Below are positions 22,632 to 34,700 of a stretch of 64,000 nt of DNA, piece after piece (positions within the stretch are counted from its first letter, which is position 1; every line of letters begins with the position of its first letter). The translations under genes were made by a program, and so were the position numbers. The notes beneath the pieces were generated by a model, which did not search any database, was not told the origin of the DNA, and was given only the letters and a program-made list of their open reading frames with translations. The stretch is taken from NCBI GenBank assembly GCA_025765595.1, contig JAIVFH010000015.1:1-64000 (forward strand), read 5' to 3'. This DNA is from Obelidium mucronatum. Lineage: Eukaryota > Chytridiomycota > Chytridiomycetes > Chytridiales > Chytriomycetaceae.

Positions 22632-23705
22632 ATGGACTTTGTCGTTACACATAAGAATGACACTCCAATGAGCTACAACACCCCTCTCGGCAGCACAAAT
22701 AGTATCGCAAACAGTATTTCTGCAAACTCCTTCACCCACGACCTCGTCACAAATTGTTTCTACGCGTTATCTGGGGCAACATGCCTCATGATCCTATCTC
22801 TCATCTATTTTATCAGTTACACAACAGGAACAAAGTCTCTCGTCAGCTCCAAAAACCTCCTCCTCTTTGGAGTTCTTTGGGCCGAGTTTGGCGTCCAAAT
22901 AGCCTGTGCCTTTGATGTTTCCGCCGGCGCAGGCTTGGAAACATCTGTATTCCGCTTCACAATGGTAGCTTTATTCCAAACCCTGTTTCTTTGGTATCAA
23001 TGGACGCGCTGTCATACTCTTATTGAAACTGAGCTCAGTCCGTTCGTGATCCGGGTGATTAAAGGTGTCCTCCTCTTTGTCACTCCAATTCTTTGGCTAC
23101 AGCCTGTGCTTCGATTCGTGTCCGTGTTTGGCCAGCGTGCGGCAATGGGTGCATCGGCGCTGCTTGTTTTCGCGTTGGATATTGTGTTTGGAGTCATTTG
23201 TCGGAAGGGTTTAATCAAGAGGGCGGAACAGGTGCAAGAAATCAAAGGGGATAAAGCGCGCGGTGTTGCATATACAAAAATCATAGCCAGATATGGATTT
23301 CAAGCGAGTGTGTACTTGGGGTTGAGTTTCTTGGCACAGACAGGGAATATCGTGTTGCTTCAGGTTTTCCGAAGGGCTGCTACGCCAGTTGATGGGACAA
23401 TGTACGGCATCTTTCTGGTTGTGGCAAACTGTTTTGTTTTCATGACAGTGGTTGCGTTGCTTCTGATGAAAATCAAGCTGGCGGCAGCATATGAAGCGCC
23501 ATCAGTGAAAGTAGTTAGGGTTTCTGCTGCAACAGGTGGCAATACCAATCAAGTGGCTCAAATCAACATTCATTCAAGTAGAGTCTCTGCGTTGGAAGTA
23601 TCACGTCTTGGTGTTGGAAATAACGCTATTTCCACGCAAATATCCACTTCTATTGTGGATCGATCAGTTTTTGATAGATCGGTTATTGGATCTCTACGAG
23701 AATAA
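22632..23705 (+). CDS. Seven-transmembrane protein, local family copy 3
   Basis: Start ATG 22632 (MDFVVTHKND); 357 aa, uninterrupted. Seven hydrophobic helices, YQWTRCHTLIETELSPFVI after TM3 and YTKIIARYGFQASVYLG before TM6 place it in the same family as the two minus-strand copies at 18.6-20.3 kb. It has a longer Ser/Thr-rich cytoplasmic tail (RVSAATGGNTNQ onward), which may be a phosphorylation region. The N-terminal segment has potential N-glycosylation sites. Family and ligand unknown to me. Confidence 0.7.
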   Translation: MDFVVTHKNDTPMSYNTPLGSTNSIANSISANSFTHDLVTNCFYALSGATCLMILSLIYFISYTTGTKSLVSSKNLLLFGVLWAEFGVQIACAFDVSAGAGLETSVFRFTMVALFQTLFLWYQWTRCHTLIETELSPFVIRVIKGVLLFVTPILWLQPVLRFVSVFGQRAAMGASALLVFALDIVFGVICRKGLIKRAEQVQEIKGDKARGVAYTKIIARYGFQASVYLGLSFLAQTGNIVLLQVFRRAATPVDGTMYGIFLVVANCFVFMTVVALLLMKIKLAAAYEAPSVKVVRVSAATGGNTNQVAQINIHSSRVSALEVSRLGVGNNAISTQISTSIVDRSVFDRSVIGSLRE

Positions 23706-23748
23706 TGGCTTATTTTTGAGTTTATTGAATGATTCGAATTAGTATTAT

Positions 23749-25146
23749 TTACGTCATTTTTTCAGCCCCTTCAACCTCTGATTCATTCTGCGCAGCCAAA
23801 GCCTTTTCCAGCTTTTTCAACCTGCTGCGTTCCACAAGTTCCAACCTCCTTTCTTCCATTTCCCGCTCTTCCAGAGCCTCCTCTTCCTGCTGCTTCATCT
23901 TCTCCCAATAATGCACAACTTCAAACCCAATCTCAACGCTAATCAAAACAATAATCGCCCATTCCAACTTCAAACTATGCTCCTCATGCAAATGATTCCT
24001 CAACACCTCCGCCAACTCATTTGCATAATCCAACTTCTTGTTGAAAATCGCAATCCGCGCTCGAACATCCAAATTCCTACTAATAGCACTGAACGCATCC
24101 TCCATTTTGGGACTACTCCAACAGAAATCAGGTAAATCCAACAACTCACTATGCAAATTCACATGCCCCCGTAACGAAAACAACTCCCCAAGACTCTTCA
24201 TGATGGCATGTCGCCCCAACGGCAACTTTTTCCCTTTCAACAGTAAATCCGGAATCTCTCTGTTCTTGTGTAAATGCCCGTCAAGCAGGTTTTCAAGAGA
24301 TGCGAGTTTGGCGCTTCGTGCGAGACCGCTCGAGAAGGCTAGTTTGTATTGGTCTTGTGGTAGGTCTGAGCCGATAATTATTGTGTCGTTGTGGATCCCG
24401 CCGTGTTGGTCCTTGTCGATGGAGTAGTCAAACCATTCGACTTCGAGTTCAGGGTATTTTGATTGTCCGACTTCATTCGCTACTAACAAAAGCTGTTCGA
24501 TTTGGGCGTCGGTTGCGCCCCAGGTGACAAACACACCGTTGCTGAAGTAGAAGGCTTCTGTGAGTGAATCAATCCTGACATGGAATACGTCGTCGGCGAT
24601 AAACGGAAGGAGAATGAATTTGTCTTCGAGAATGGTCAACAGTTGATCAAAGTTGTAGGATTCAGCGGTGGAGAAAGCAGAGGCCCTGTGGGTCTAAACG
24701 ACCAGTAGGAAAAAAACGTTGGTTTATATACTCTCAAGGCTTAGCGAAGGGCCCTTTACCTCCAAGCACACGTTGATCTCCTTCTACTTCACTGCTTTGT
24801 GGTATGGACTGAACAACGCCAACTGATCTCACTCCCTTTTTCTTTGCCTTTGTGACTGATGTGTTTTTGATTCGGTAGGCTGCAGCAGCCGAGTCCTGTT
24901 GAATAGGATATATGGTAAACGCATTGCCTTCTTGTTTAGAATCAGGGTCCCATAGTTACCAGGACTTTCTTTGTTTCAGAGCTGTATGATCGCCAACCAC
25001 TCGACTGCTGATGGATCAAGGATTGGCTCAACGGTTTTCGCTGAAGAAGAATTGCTGCTCCAACTGTATCCGAGTATTCGACTAGACGTTTGTCTCAGTA
25101 GCGATTGGTGGACGACTCGTTGCACAATCCGTTGAGCTTGAAACAT
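23749..25146 (-). CDS. RMD1/RMND1 (DUF155) family protein, copy 1
   Basis: Start ATG 25146; the N terminus MFQAQRIVQRVVHQSLLRQ is basic and amphipathic, as for mitochondrial import. The main exon (to 23749) holds the DUF155 core: GVFVTWGATDAQIE, SGLARSAKLASLENLLDG, LSLRGHVNL-like, LLDLPDFCWSSPKMEDAF and LRNHLHEEHSLKLEWAII, followed by a C-terminal membrane helix and a coiled-coil tail. Yeast RMD1/Sif2 and human RMND1, a mitochondrial translation factor, belong here. Small exons at 24.77-24.91 kb and 25.0-25.15 kb supply the N-terminal part. Two joins there need one extra base to be dropped, so 5' details are uncertain. The gene is in tandem with a second copy. Confidence 0.8.
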
Positions 25147-25269
25147 GCTCCTGTTCCGAAAAACAAAGACAAAAAAGTACAAGAACACGTCAGTTTTATT
25201 ATCAAAGCTGTTTCATATGACAAATTACGTGGGAAAAAAAAAAGAAAATGTGCAAAAATATATGACAAA

Positions 25270-26607
25270 TCATGCTGATGCTGAAGCTTCCAATTCAAGC
25301 AAATCAATTTCACGTTGCAGCAGTTTGCGCGCCCGAATCTTTTCTTTTCGAGCCAAATGATCCATGTAATTCACAGTCTCAAAGCCAACAGCTATTGTAA
25401 TCAACCAAATAATGATCCATTCCAGTTTCAAGGCTGTGCTCTTCATGCAAATGATTCCGTAGAAACCTCGCTCAACTCGTTCGCATAGTCCAGCTTCTTG
25501 TTAAATATCGCGATTCGTGCCCTTACATCCAGATTTCTACTGATATCACTGAATGCATCTTCCATTTTTGAACTGCTCCAACAAAAATCGGGTAGGTCGA
25601 GCAATTCACTGTGAAGGTTGACATTCCCACGCAACGCAAACAGTTCGCCAAGGCTTTTGAGAATCGCATGTCTTCCAATCGGTAACCGCTTTCCTTTTTG
25701 CAATAGATTTGGAATATCCCGTGTCTTGTCGAGGTGTGAATCCAGCAGATTCTCGAGCGACGCCAGTTTTGCGCTTCCTAGCCAGGCCGCTTGAAAAAGC
25801 CAGCTTGTACTGGTCTGGCGGCAGATCGTTGCCAATGACGATAGTATCGTTGATGATGCCGCCCTTTCTGTATAATTATGTGAAATCAGCACAACTTGAA
25901 GAAACAAAAGAAAACAAAAGAAACACGCAACTGGCTGCAGTCCTCCGCGTAGTCAAACCATTCGAACCTCCAAGTCGCCGTACTTGTTTTCGCCGACCTT
26001 CGTCGCAATGCGCAGCAGCGCCTCGATTTCAAAGTCCGCGGCGCCCCACGTGACAAACACGCCGCTGCGGAAGAAAAACGCCTCGCCGCGCGTCGCGAGC
26101 GCCACGTGCGCCACGTCGTCCGCCGCAAACGGCCGCAGCGCAAAGCGGCTTTCGAGGACCGCAAACAGCGCGGCCGAAGTCGTACGCCTCGGCCGTCGAA
26201 AACGCACTGGCGCGCTGGATCTGCATTAAATTAAATTAAAATTAAATTAAATTAAATTAAATTAAATTAAAATAAAATAAAATAAAATAAAATAATAATA
26301 TACTTCGATTCGCCGGCTTTCGTCCACATACGACACTACCGCCCGCACCCCCTTCTTCTTGGCCTTCAAGGTCACGCCATGCATCTGTCGAGCACTCTGG
26401 AAATCTGCTGATGCGAGAGGATTTGCAGTCTGGGCAGAGTGGGTCAACAGTAGACCACCACCAACTGATCTGTCCTTTCGAGTGGTATGATAGATGCTTT
26501 GCATGTCCTAATCCTACATGCGAGAGTGTAAAGGAGCTGGTTCGAAGCGGTTGGGTCTGTATCTGACGACGAAGCGAGCAAGCTGACGTTGTGAAACGCA
26601 AAATCAT
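25270..26607 (-). CDS. RMD1/RMND1 (DUF155) family protein, copy 2 (at least six frame breaks)
   Basis: Likely start ATG 26607 (MILRFTTSACSLRRQIQTQ, mitochondrial presequence-like). It follows copy 1 closely: QRASAFSTAEAYDF, then GVFVTWGAADFEIEALL, LASLENLLDSHLDKTRD, LLDLPDFCWSSSKMEDAF and an LEW segment near the end. Comparison with copy 1 pinpoints +1 skips near 26175, 25972, 25777, 25462 and 25430, with another near 26500. In most the surplus base doubles its neighbour. One exon (25950-26226) is very GC-rich. Either this copy is decaying or the sequence has local insertion errors. The intron at 26227-26300 is a simple repeat. Confidence 0.65.
26224..26302. repeat. Pentanucleotide microsatellite (ATTAA/AAATA)n
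   Basis: About 14 units, first TTAAA/ATTAA and then AAAAT, followed by ATA repeats. It lies wholly inside an intron of the second RMD1 gene, between the exon ending RRIE and the exon beginning IQRASAFS. Confidence 0.9.
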
Positions 26608-26683
26608 CCAACGTGTTTTGGATTGATTTCTGAATAAAAAAGAAACCAACAATAAAAAATATATATAAGAAATATTAATATCA

Positions 26684-29200
26684 TCATTCATTATTATAAT
26701 GTTTAACTTCTTTCGTTTTCGGTTTCTTGGTTTGATGGAAAGCGTGTCTCATCTGTTTCTCACGCATCGCGGCTTCTTTGGCTAAAATCTTTGCTATTCT
26801 CGCTTCAACCCGCTTGTCGTGTTGCAAATCCAAGGATTGATTAATCAAGTCTTCAGACACCTTCTTCATGTGGTTGGCAGCTTCAACTCCCGGGAAATTC
26901 GCTGGGTATCGCAAACTATGATCACAAAAAAGTTAACTTCACATAAAAAAAAGAAGGGAAACATCGCATACCTAAGCCAAATATAGAGAACAATCACTTT
27001 GTGTAACTCTTCCAATTCTCTCAACGGCTCTGACGCCTTGGGTGGGCTGTCAGGAAGGCTAACGACATCTTGTAGCAAAATCTCATCTCCCTCGCTTATA
27101 CACTTTGCAAACTTCAACAATGCTGGGCCACCCACAGGACTTTCTGAATTTGAGGGAGCAGAAACAAGAATATATCGGTCTTGCAACGTTAATTCCACTT
27201 TTTGAATCAAATCCGCGCTTTGCTTTTGTGCAGTCAAGTTGCACAAGAAGAAGTCTCCATCAAGTCGAGAAAGTTCTTCAAATTTATCCTGTTACATTTT
27301 TTTAATCGTATGTTGAGAAGTAAAAGGAATCTGGAATTTTACCAAAAGACCAGAAAACGTCTCGTTTGGGAGTTCAGCGGCGAATTTTTCCATCTGCTCC
27401 AAGTTGGGGTAGAGTCCTGCAGATGGTAGTGGGAGCGGATTGATTGTAGCCATTGCTTCTCGTACTCTTCTCAAGTCTCCGTTATGAAATGTGGTCACAG
27501 AACCATCTTGGAAAGCTGTCTTGAATCTTCCAGCACGACCTCCGATTTGCTTGATTTGACTTACAGTTAGAAAGGAAAGCTCTGTTCCATTAAACTTCTG
27601 AACTCTCTCAAAGATGACACGTTTGATGTTTCTAAAAACAAAAACAAAATGAATTAGAAGGAACGACAAAACGTTTGCAACAATTTAGAAAACAAAAAAT
27701 ATAACATACAAGTTCAGACCCATTCCAATCGCATCAGAAGCTACGAGAACGTCATACCCACTATTGGCGTCATTAAACAATCGAGCCTGCTCAGATCTCG
27801 TTTCAGGAGGCAACCCGCCATAAATCACAGCTGCCTTCAAATTCCCAAAACTCTCAATCCGCTTCCTCAACGCAAAGATGGACTTTCTCGAAAACGTGAC
27901 TACACAGTCTCCTTTCCGGATATTTGAAAACGACGAATGGAAACCCTTTTTCTCGACAGTCAAGGGCGTCAGACGCTCATACGTGTTGACAGTCACATTG
28001 TCTCCCGTAGTTTCACAGATCCGCTTAATCAAAGGAACAACCGTCGCTTCCCCACAGAGATGGATTTCACGTGCACGAAGACCCAGGAACGCTTGCGTCC
28101 AAGCCCAGCCTCGCTGGTCGTCTCCAATCATTTGGATTTCATCAATCACGGCTACTTCAAACTCCCGGTGAAGGGGTGTCATTTCAACTGTACATGCCCA
28201 TTTCTCCACACCGTCGGATTCACGTCTTTCTTCTCCAGTCAGCAGATTGCAAGGGGATCCCGCAGTGTTGAGTCGTTCGTAGATTTCATGCGCGAGAAGA
28301 CGTAGTGGTCCACAAAAGACTCCCGTGTCGCATTGTTCGAGGCGTTTCAGAGCACTGTATGTCTTTCCAGAGTTTGTCGGCCCGACATGAAGTATAATAT
28401 TTCTAGAAAATGAAACCGACAGGTATTTCTTTTCAGTACGGGTGTGTTGGTGGAAAAAATAAGCGACCGCCGCACCTCTTCATCAAACGAGCTTCAGGAA
28501 ACCACTCAGCAGGAGTTCGAAGGTCCGTAAATTTCATGAGCGTCTTGAATTGGTCCACATCAATCGCATCCTTCTTTTCATGCAAAATAAACTCATAAAG
28601 GCCAGGAAGCAAAAACCGTTCCATGTTCTCTGTTTTTTTGTTTTTTTCAAAACGTCCGTCAGTTTCCACTAAAAAGAACAAACAAAAAGACTCAACTCTT
28701 TGCATAGAATGCATCCACAGCGACATCCAGTCTCATATAGGCAAGCTTATCCTGCATGATGGCATTCGAATACGCTTCAACAAGTGCCGGAAGCTGAGCT
28801 TCCTCGATTCCAATATCTTTGCATTTGGTTTTGATGAATTCAGAAGAGCTGAAGGACTTTCTCAAGTAGTGGTTTAGGTCTTGGTTTTTTTGTTTTTGTT
28901 TTTTTTTAAGGACCAAAAGCATCATGCAACCAACACAAACAAAAAAAACTCACTAGTAGGATCCGCAACTTTTTGTTCAAAGGGAATTAGTACTGGGACA
29001 ATTTCTTTTTTCCCTGGACTGTGTGACTTTGGAGGTTTTGGGGTCGTAATCTGAGGACTCAGCACTTCGTCCAGTAGCTTTGTTGACCACTTTGGTTTCG
29101 CATAGGTTCGGATTTGTAGCAGAAGATGCAGTGGCTGGCGGGAAGCGACTGTCCAGTTGCTGAGTCGCTGTTGGTGAAAGCAATGCTGCAAGCGACTCAT
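26684..29200 (-). CDS. SUV3: SUV3-type mitochondrial RNA helicase
   Basis: Start ATG 29200: MSRLQHCFHQQRLSNW, with a basic presequence, suits mitochondrial import better than the out-of-frame ATG just upstream. The helicase core is complete: HVGPTNSGKTYSAL (motif I), VAVIDEIQMIGDDQRGWAW (motif II), VVTFSRKSIFALRKR, VASDAIGMGLNL and QIKQIGGRAGRF (motif VI). A C-terminal domain ends in a basic tail (KKPKTKEVKHYNNE). Several introns of 50-90 nt split it and all joins I checked keep frame. SUV3 unwinds structured RNA and works with an exoribonuclease in mitochondrial RNA turnover. Confidence 0.9.
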
Positions 29201-29433
29201 ACAAAAAAAAAAAAAATCAAGAATAAATTATGATAAATAATATATTATTTATTTTAAAAAATGAAATAAAAGGAAAGAGGAATGTGTACAGAACGATAGA
29301 GCGTTAAAATACCAAAAATACTAACTGCTCACTATATATTCAAGCAAATGTGTAATGTACAGTATGCAGAAATACCCAAAGTGAGGCGATCACACAGCCG
29401 AAACAGTACAAGCTTCTCGTTTTGGTAATTCCA

Positions 29434-29927
29434 TTACACAGACATTTCGAACGTTCCGAGGTGACATTGCTGCTGTTGGAAAGTAACACTGAGCTTTTTT
29501 ATTCTGGTCTGGGCCATGGCGTCATTTGGACAATACCGATTTGACTCGTTTTTATGAATGACGTGAAGAAATCCAAGACTTTGTGAAATTTGGGTGGGAT
29601 GAATAGGGCGTGCCCTCTTCATGATTAACCTATAAAAAATTTCATTTGTTTTAGCTTGGATATCGACACTTGAGACTCACGTAAACCAGTTGGCAGCTTT
29701 CGAAGCATATGACTGGAAATAAATGCTCCCCATATTGACTGTCGAATTATTAGACAAGTTGCGAAGGTGGCAATGGTCAAGGGGGCACGTTTCATTATTG
29801 GGCTTGATTCTGAAGCGTGCCCTCCGTCCAGCGTGCCTTCTATCCAAAAATTGTGCATCAAGATTTTTTGGGCATAATCGGTATAAAGACCGCAAGTTTT
29901 GCCATCCTCAATTGCCTTTATCCACAA
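29434..29927 (-). CDS. Hypothetical small Cys-containing protein
   Basis: Possible two-exon gene read from about 29927 (MLWIKAIEDGKTCGLYTDY). A GT-AG intron (29634-29682 region) joins YASKAANWFT to LIMKRARPIHPTQISQ and the frame ends EMSV at 29434. The segment NNETCPLDHCHLRNLSNNST is rich in Cys and N-glycosylation sites, as in secreted proteins, but no signal peptide is found. One frame change (near 29805) is required. No family recognised. It could be noncoding flank of the divergent transporter gene. Confidence 0.3.
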
Positions 29928-29940
29928 CATCTGATCACAA

Positions 29941-31625
29941 ATGTCTTCCTTCATTGACAAACTGTTCCCTGGATTCTCTGCTGAGCAAAAGCGCAACTTG
30001 CTCTTCTACACAATCGGTATCATGTGCTACAAGCTTGGTCTTGAGTCTGCCCTTGGTGCTGTGAAGACTATGGTGAGCACTGATGTTGTCTTCTGTGATT
30101 GTGTCCCAATATGATGCTAAACCATAACCTGTCATGCTAGATGACGGAACGATTCAACTCGAACCCTGCCACCAGCGGAAATGCTTTCGCCACCATTGGT
30201 CTTCTTGAAGGTCTCAACCAGCTCTGCCAATCCCTTGGATCTATTGCTGTCGCCCCACTCATCTTCCGTTTCAAGACTCCAAGAGTTCTTGCCACTGCTA
30301 TTTCATTCTTTGCATGTATCACTTTGGTCTTTCTTATCATGGAGCCAGCTACTGGAGGCCAAATCGTCAGCTACATCACCAAAAACGGAAAGGAAAGTCC
30401 AGATCCAAAGACGTATGGATCATGGACTCCATACCTTCTCTTCCCACTCTTCCTGTCAATTGGAATTGCCTACGGTATTATTGAACTCATCCGTCGTGTA
30501 ATTCCTCGTGATATTGTTGGTGGAGACGCAGGAAAGCTCAAGAAGATGGACGCCACAGTTCACATTTGGTATGAAGTCGCCGGTACCGGTGGTGCCTTCT
30601 TTTCAGCTTTCATGATTCAAAAGTTGGGACACGTTTATGCAATGTGTGTCTGCCCAGTTCTCTTTGTTGCCGCTGCTTGCTCTTGGTGGCAAGTTTCTTC
30701 CCCAGACCGTGTTATTTCAGCCAAACTGCAAAACGCCCCTAAGCGATCAGCCCTCGGCGCCATGGGCCACTACGTTGTCGTTTACTTTTCCTCTATTGTT
30801 ACTGGTGCCCGTATCATTTTCAGCTCCCGCAAGTTCATCTGGTTGATTCCTGGTTACACTATCGGTTTGGTCTTCCACAGATACTTGGAGAATGGAATCG
30901 CCCCCAACTTTTCCAAGATTGTTCTCGGAGATGCTTCTTACGCCCAGATTATGAACGGTGGATCCAACTTTGGTGAACTTTGTGGAGCATTCATTGTCTT
31001 CATCTTCAACACTCAAATCCACACTCCAATCCCTTGGGTTCGTTGGGATGCCCTTGTTTTGAACTTGCTCTGGCTTGTTCCAGGACTCGCGTATCAGCTC
31101 TTGTCAACCGGTACAAGCCCACAAACTTTCTCCTGGATGGTTGCCGGTCTTTTCATGTTCATTTCCATGGGTTGGGCTGCTGGTGATGTGTCCCTTGCGG
31201 CTTACATTCAATCTTCTTTGGAACACAGCGAAGATGATGAAGAATCCACTGAGGAAGTTTCCCCATTGGGTGCTGTGATGGCCTTCCTTTACTCCTCCTA
31301 CATTGCCTTCTACTTCTGTCTCAACTTTGGTCTTGGTAAATACTTGGATATTTACGCCAACAAAGTCAAGGCCATCAAGAATGACAAGCTTCTCGCATAC
31401 AGCACTGGTATTGAGCCTTTCTACATGATTGCTGGAGTTATGTTCTCCATTGGTTGCGTTGTTGTCCTCGCTGGAACATTTATTCCAAAGGGATCTTTTG
31501 CAATGAACCCAACATTGGTTGAAGTCGTCGTTCCTCGAAGCGATGCTGAAATGGCCGTTGAGAAACACGCGGAGGAGGAATACGCACACGAGCTTGAAGT
31601 CCTTAAAGTCCCAACCCAGAATTAA
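29941..31625 (+). CDS. MFS membrane transporter
   Basis: Exon 1 29941-30072 (MSSFIDKLFPGFSAEQKRN) and exon 2 30141-31625 in phase 0 give 538 aa. Around twelve hydrophobic helices are visible, with a large polar loop near the middle and an acidic loop (SSLEHSEDDEESTEEVS). The first half carries GIMCYKLGLESALGAV and GNAFATIGLLEGLNQL; the pattern is that of a fungal major facilitator family member. Substrate cannot be read from sequence. The C terminus is acidic and cytoplasmic. The frame is intact. Confidence 0.75.
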
Positions 31626-31738
31626 TCAGATATTTTTCTTCTTCAGTTTTCGCGTTCTTCGTTTTCGAATAAATACTAAACTTTTAAATAATAACCTCTC
31701 TTTGTGTTCAGTATTTATTTTTAATATTTGAAGATTGA

Positions 31739-34700
31739 ATGATACCTTCACAGACACCAACACTGGCTGCAGCAGCCGCCAGTGGAGACACGGAATCACT
31801 CATGCGGATGCTTGGATTGAAGAGAAGCGCCAGCTCTGAGAGTATAACAGGAACTGTGGGAAGCCCTCTACTTGTAAACACAGTACCATCACCACTGCTG
31901 GCAGCAGCAGCAAGAGGCCATCTGGATGCAGTGGTGCTTCTTGTATGTTGTTTATTGCTCGAATATTGAGTTGGATTCTTACTGCGGTCTATGCCCTCAG
32001 GTGGACAGAGGAGGTGCTTTGGTAGACTTCAGCGATTCGGATGGAGAGGCAAGCAAACACCAACAAGCGGTCTATTTAAGAATCTTATTCTTTCTTTATC
32101 AGACGGCTTTACTCAAAGCGGCCTTCTATGGACACTTTGCCGTTGTTTGCTTTTTGACTTCGCGAGGAGCTTTCGTTGACCACAGAGACAAGGACGGATG
32201 GTCAGCTCTTCACAATTCGGCAAGCGGCGGATTTGGCGATGTTTGCGGGTATCTGTTGGAAAAGGGCGACTCTGCTGACAAAGTGAATAAGGCGGGATTT
32301 ACTGCTCTCAGTTGAGTCTGGAGTTAAACTATTGAATTCGAGGCTTACATTCAATCCATCATTTGCAGTGAATGCAGCTTCTAAGGGTCATACTCATATT
32401 GTACAGCTGCTTCTATCCAATCATTCCTCGACAATACAACTAAACAAGTATGGAGATACAGCATTCTCCCTCGCTGCCCAATCCGAACATCTAGATGTTT
32501 GTGAAATTTTAGCTCAATCATCTATATATTCTGTCCACTGTGCGGAGGTCGAGATTGTTTATGAAACACAATCAAGCACTCTATTTCACCCCAATGTTTT
32601 TTCCCCCACTGGGCTGTACCATAAGGGGTCTTTTCATCAAACATACTCTGGTCCAATTTTGTCTCTGAAAGATATTAAACTGCCCGCAGCTGAAGCCGAG
32701 CCTCTTACTATCCAGCAAGGGGACCCATTCCCACTCACAGCTACGGCCGGGAAATGGTTCTGGTTAACCGATTGGAGAATTGACGACGCGTGTATAATAT
32801 CCACACATGATTCGGACTCTCATTGCGATGAAGATGGATGGAGGTATTCAAAGTCCCTGGATGACAAGGATCCCTGGTTCTCTACTCCTTCAGAAGTGCA
32901 AAAAAGGTCAACTTTTGGCGCGGGTGGTCTTGTTCGAAGGCGCAGATGGTTCCGTGTTCGAAAGCGAAAAATGAATGTGGTTCTTAAGCAGGCCGAGGCC
33001 AATGTCTTCCGGCGTGTAGTCGAGCCGGTAGACTACGTGACACGAGCTGCCGCCATTTTGACTAATCCAGAGAGTATTGAAGAAAATCAAGATGTTGGCA
33101 ATCTGTTGGTTCGGTGGAGAGCTGAATTGACGAGGTACGAAGGAGCAATTCAAATTTTGTTAAGTGGAATCAAAGGTGAGCCACTTCCATATGTGCAGAT
33201 TAAATGCTTAAGAAATCTCGATAGCGGACAATGATGCCATCAGGAGGAATGATGCCACTGAAAAAGCCACAGCGCTCCTTTTTCAGGCCGAACTACTAGC
33301 TGAAAAAATGTCTTCGATGCAAAAACAGAGAAATACTCCAGGCCATGGTGGTTTTGCCGGTGCCACAGTCACTCCGCGAGAAAAGAGTATCTCAGATGAC
33401 CGGGAGGAATCTTTGCCAAAACAGGTATTTAGCATCAATATCAGTGCAAACAATCCAACCATTTTTTTAAGCATCCCTCAGTGTTGAGTGAGGAGACAAG
33501 TGAGCCTGCAGAAACAGAACAAATAGAAAGTTCTGATTGGAAAGCATCTGTCTTAGCGTCAGCCGGATGGAAGCTCGATGGTCGCTCATTAGAAATTGAT
33601 TCGAATAGCCCCGTTGCCTGTGGGTTCTGTTTTCAACGAATGCACAAGTATTGATATTCACCATTTTAGCCAACTTGCCCCTCTCCATTCAAGACCCACA
33701 AGGCCAACGCTGGACCTCAAATGATGCCATTGTTTATACTGAAGATGTTTTTGATGACGACTCGGATGAAGTTCAGCCTGTGCGTGATCAAGACTCCCCA
33801 CGACTGTCACCCTTTGATGATCAAAATACGACTGATTCTGAAGATGATGAGCTCTCATACCACCCTGCAGCTCCAAACTCTCAGCCCCAAAGCGAAAGTC
33901 CTCGAATAACGAATCTGTTGAACCTCAGACCGGGGATTTCCTTTAAGACACCACTAGCTCCCAAAACCACAACTGCAGTAATGGCGCAGCGCGATCCTGT
34001 TTTGGAACCCTCATCGCCAATTGTTAAGTTGGATGTTAGGAAAATGAGTGTGGCTTCTATCTCTTCGTACGAAAGTGCACAGGAAGAACTTTTCAACAAT
34101 GGAGAATCGACAGATGAGATTGATGTATTTGGGCTATCCACATCGTCTAGTCCAGCAATAGCAATTCCGCAATTACCCATTCCTGGCGATGCCGTGGATA
34201 TTCAAATATCAAGCCCTGGTAGCGTGAATTCTCATGGAAACAATACAGTTCCAGCTGGTGTTATATTATCTTCGTCAGCTGGAAGCAGTTTTGTTGGTAC
34301 TATCAGGAACCGATCACCAGTAGGGTCCTGGCAGTCGAGTGAGACAGCAATTAATTGCAGGCAATGTCGCCGGAAATTTTCTTTATTTCTTAGAAAGCGT
34401 CATTGCAGATGGTGTGGCTTTGTGTTTTGTGATGCATGCTCGAATCACCGGGTGGCCCTGTCAAACGGAACTGAACCGGCGGCAAGCACTTCCGTTCCCC
34501 AGCAGCAATCACAAGGAGAATTCCATCGTGTTTGTGACACATGCTATAGTTTCCTTACGGACACCACAGACAGTCCGCTATATACAAATCCCATGACACG
34601 CCCCAGCCCGCCAGCCCACCTTTCCAACATAAACCAACACGATCATTTGTTTGGATCTAGTTCTAGTAGCTCAAGTGCTCTAGATCTCATAGCAAGTCTT

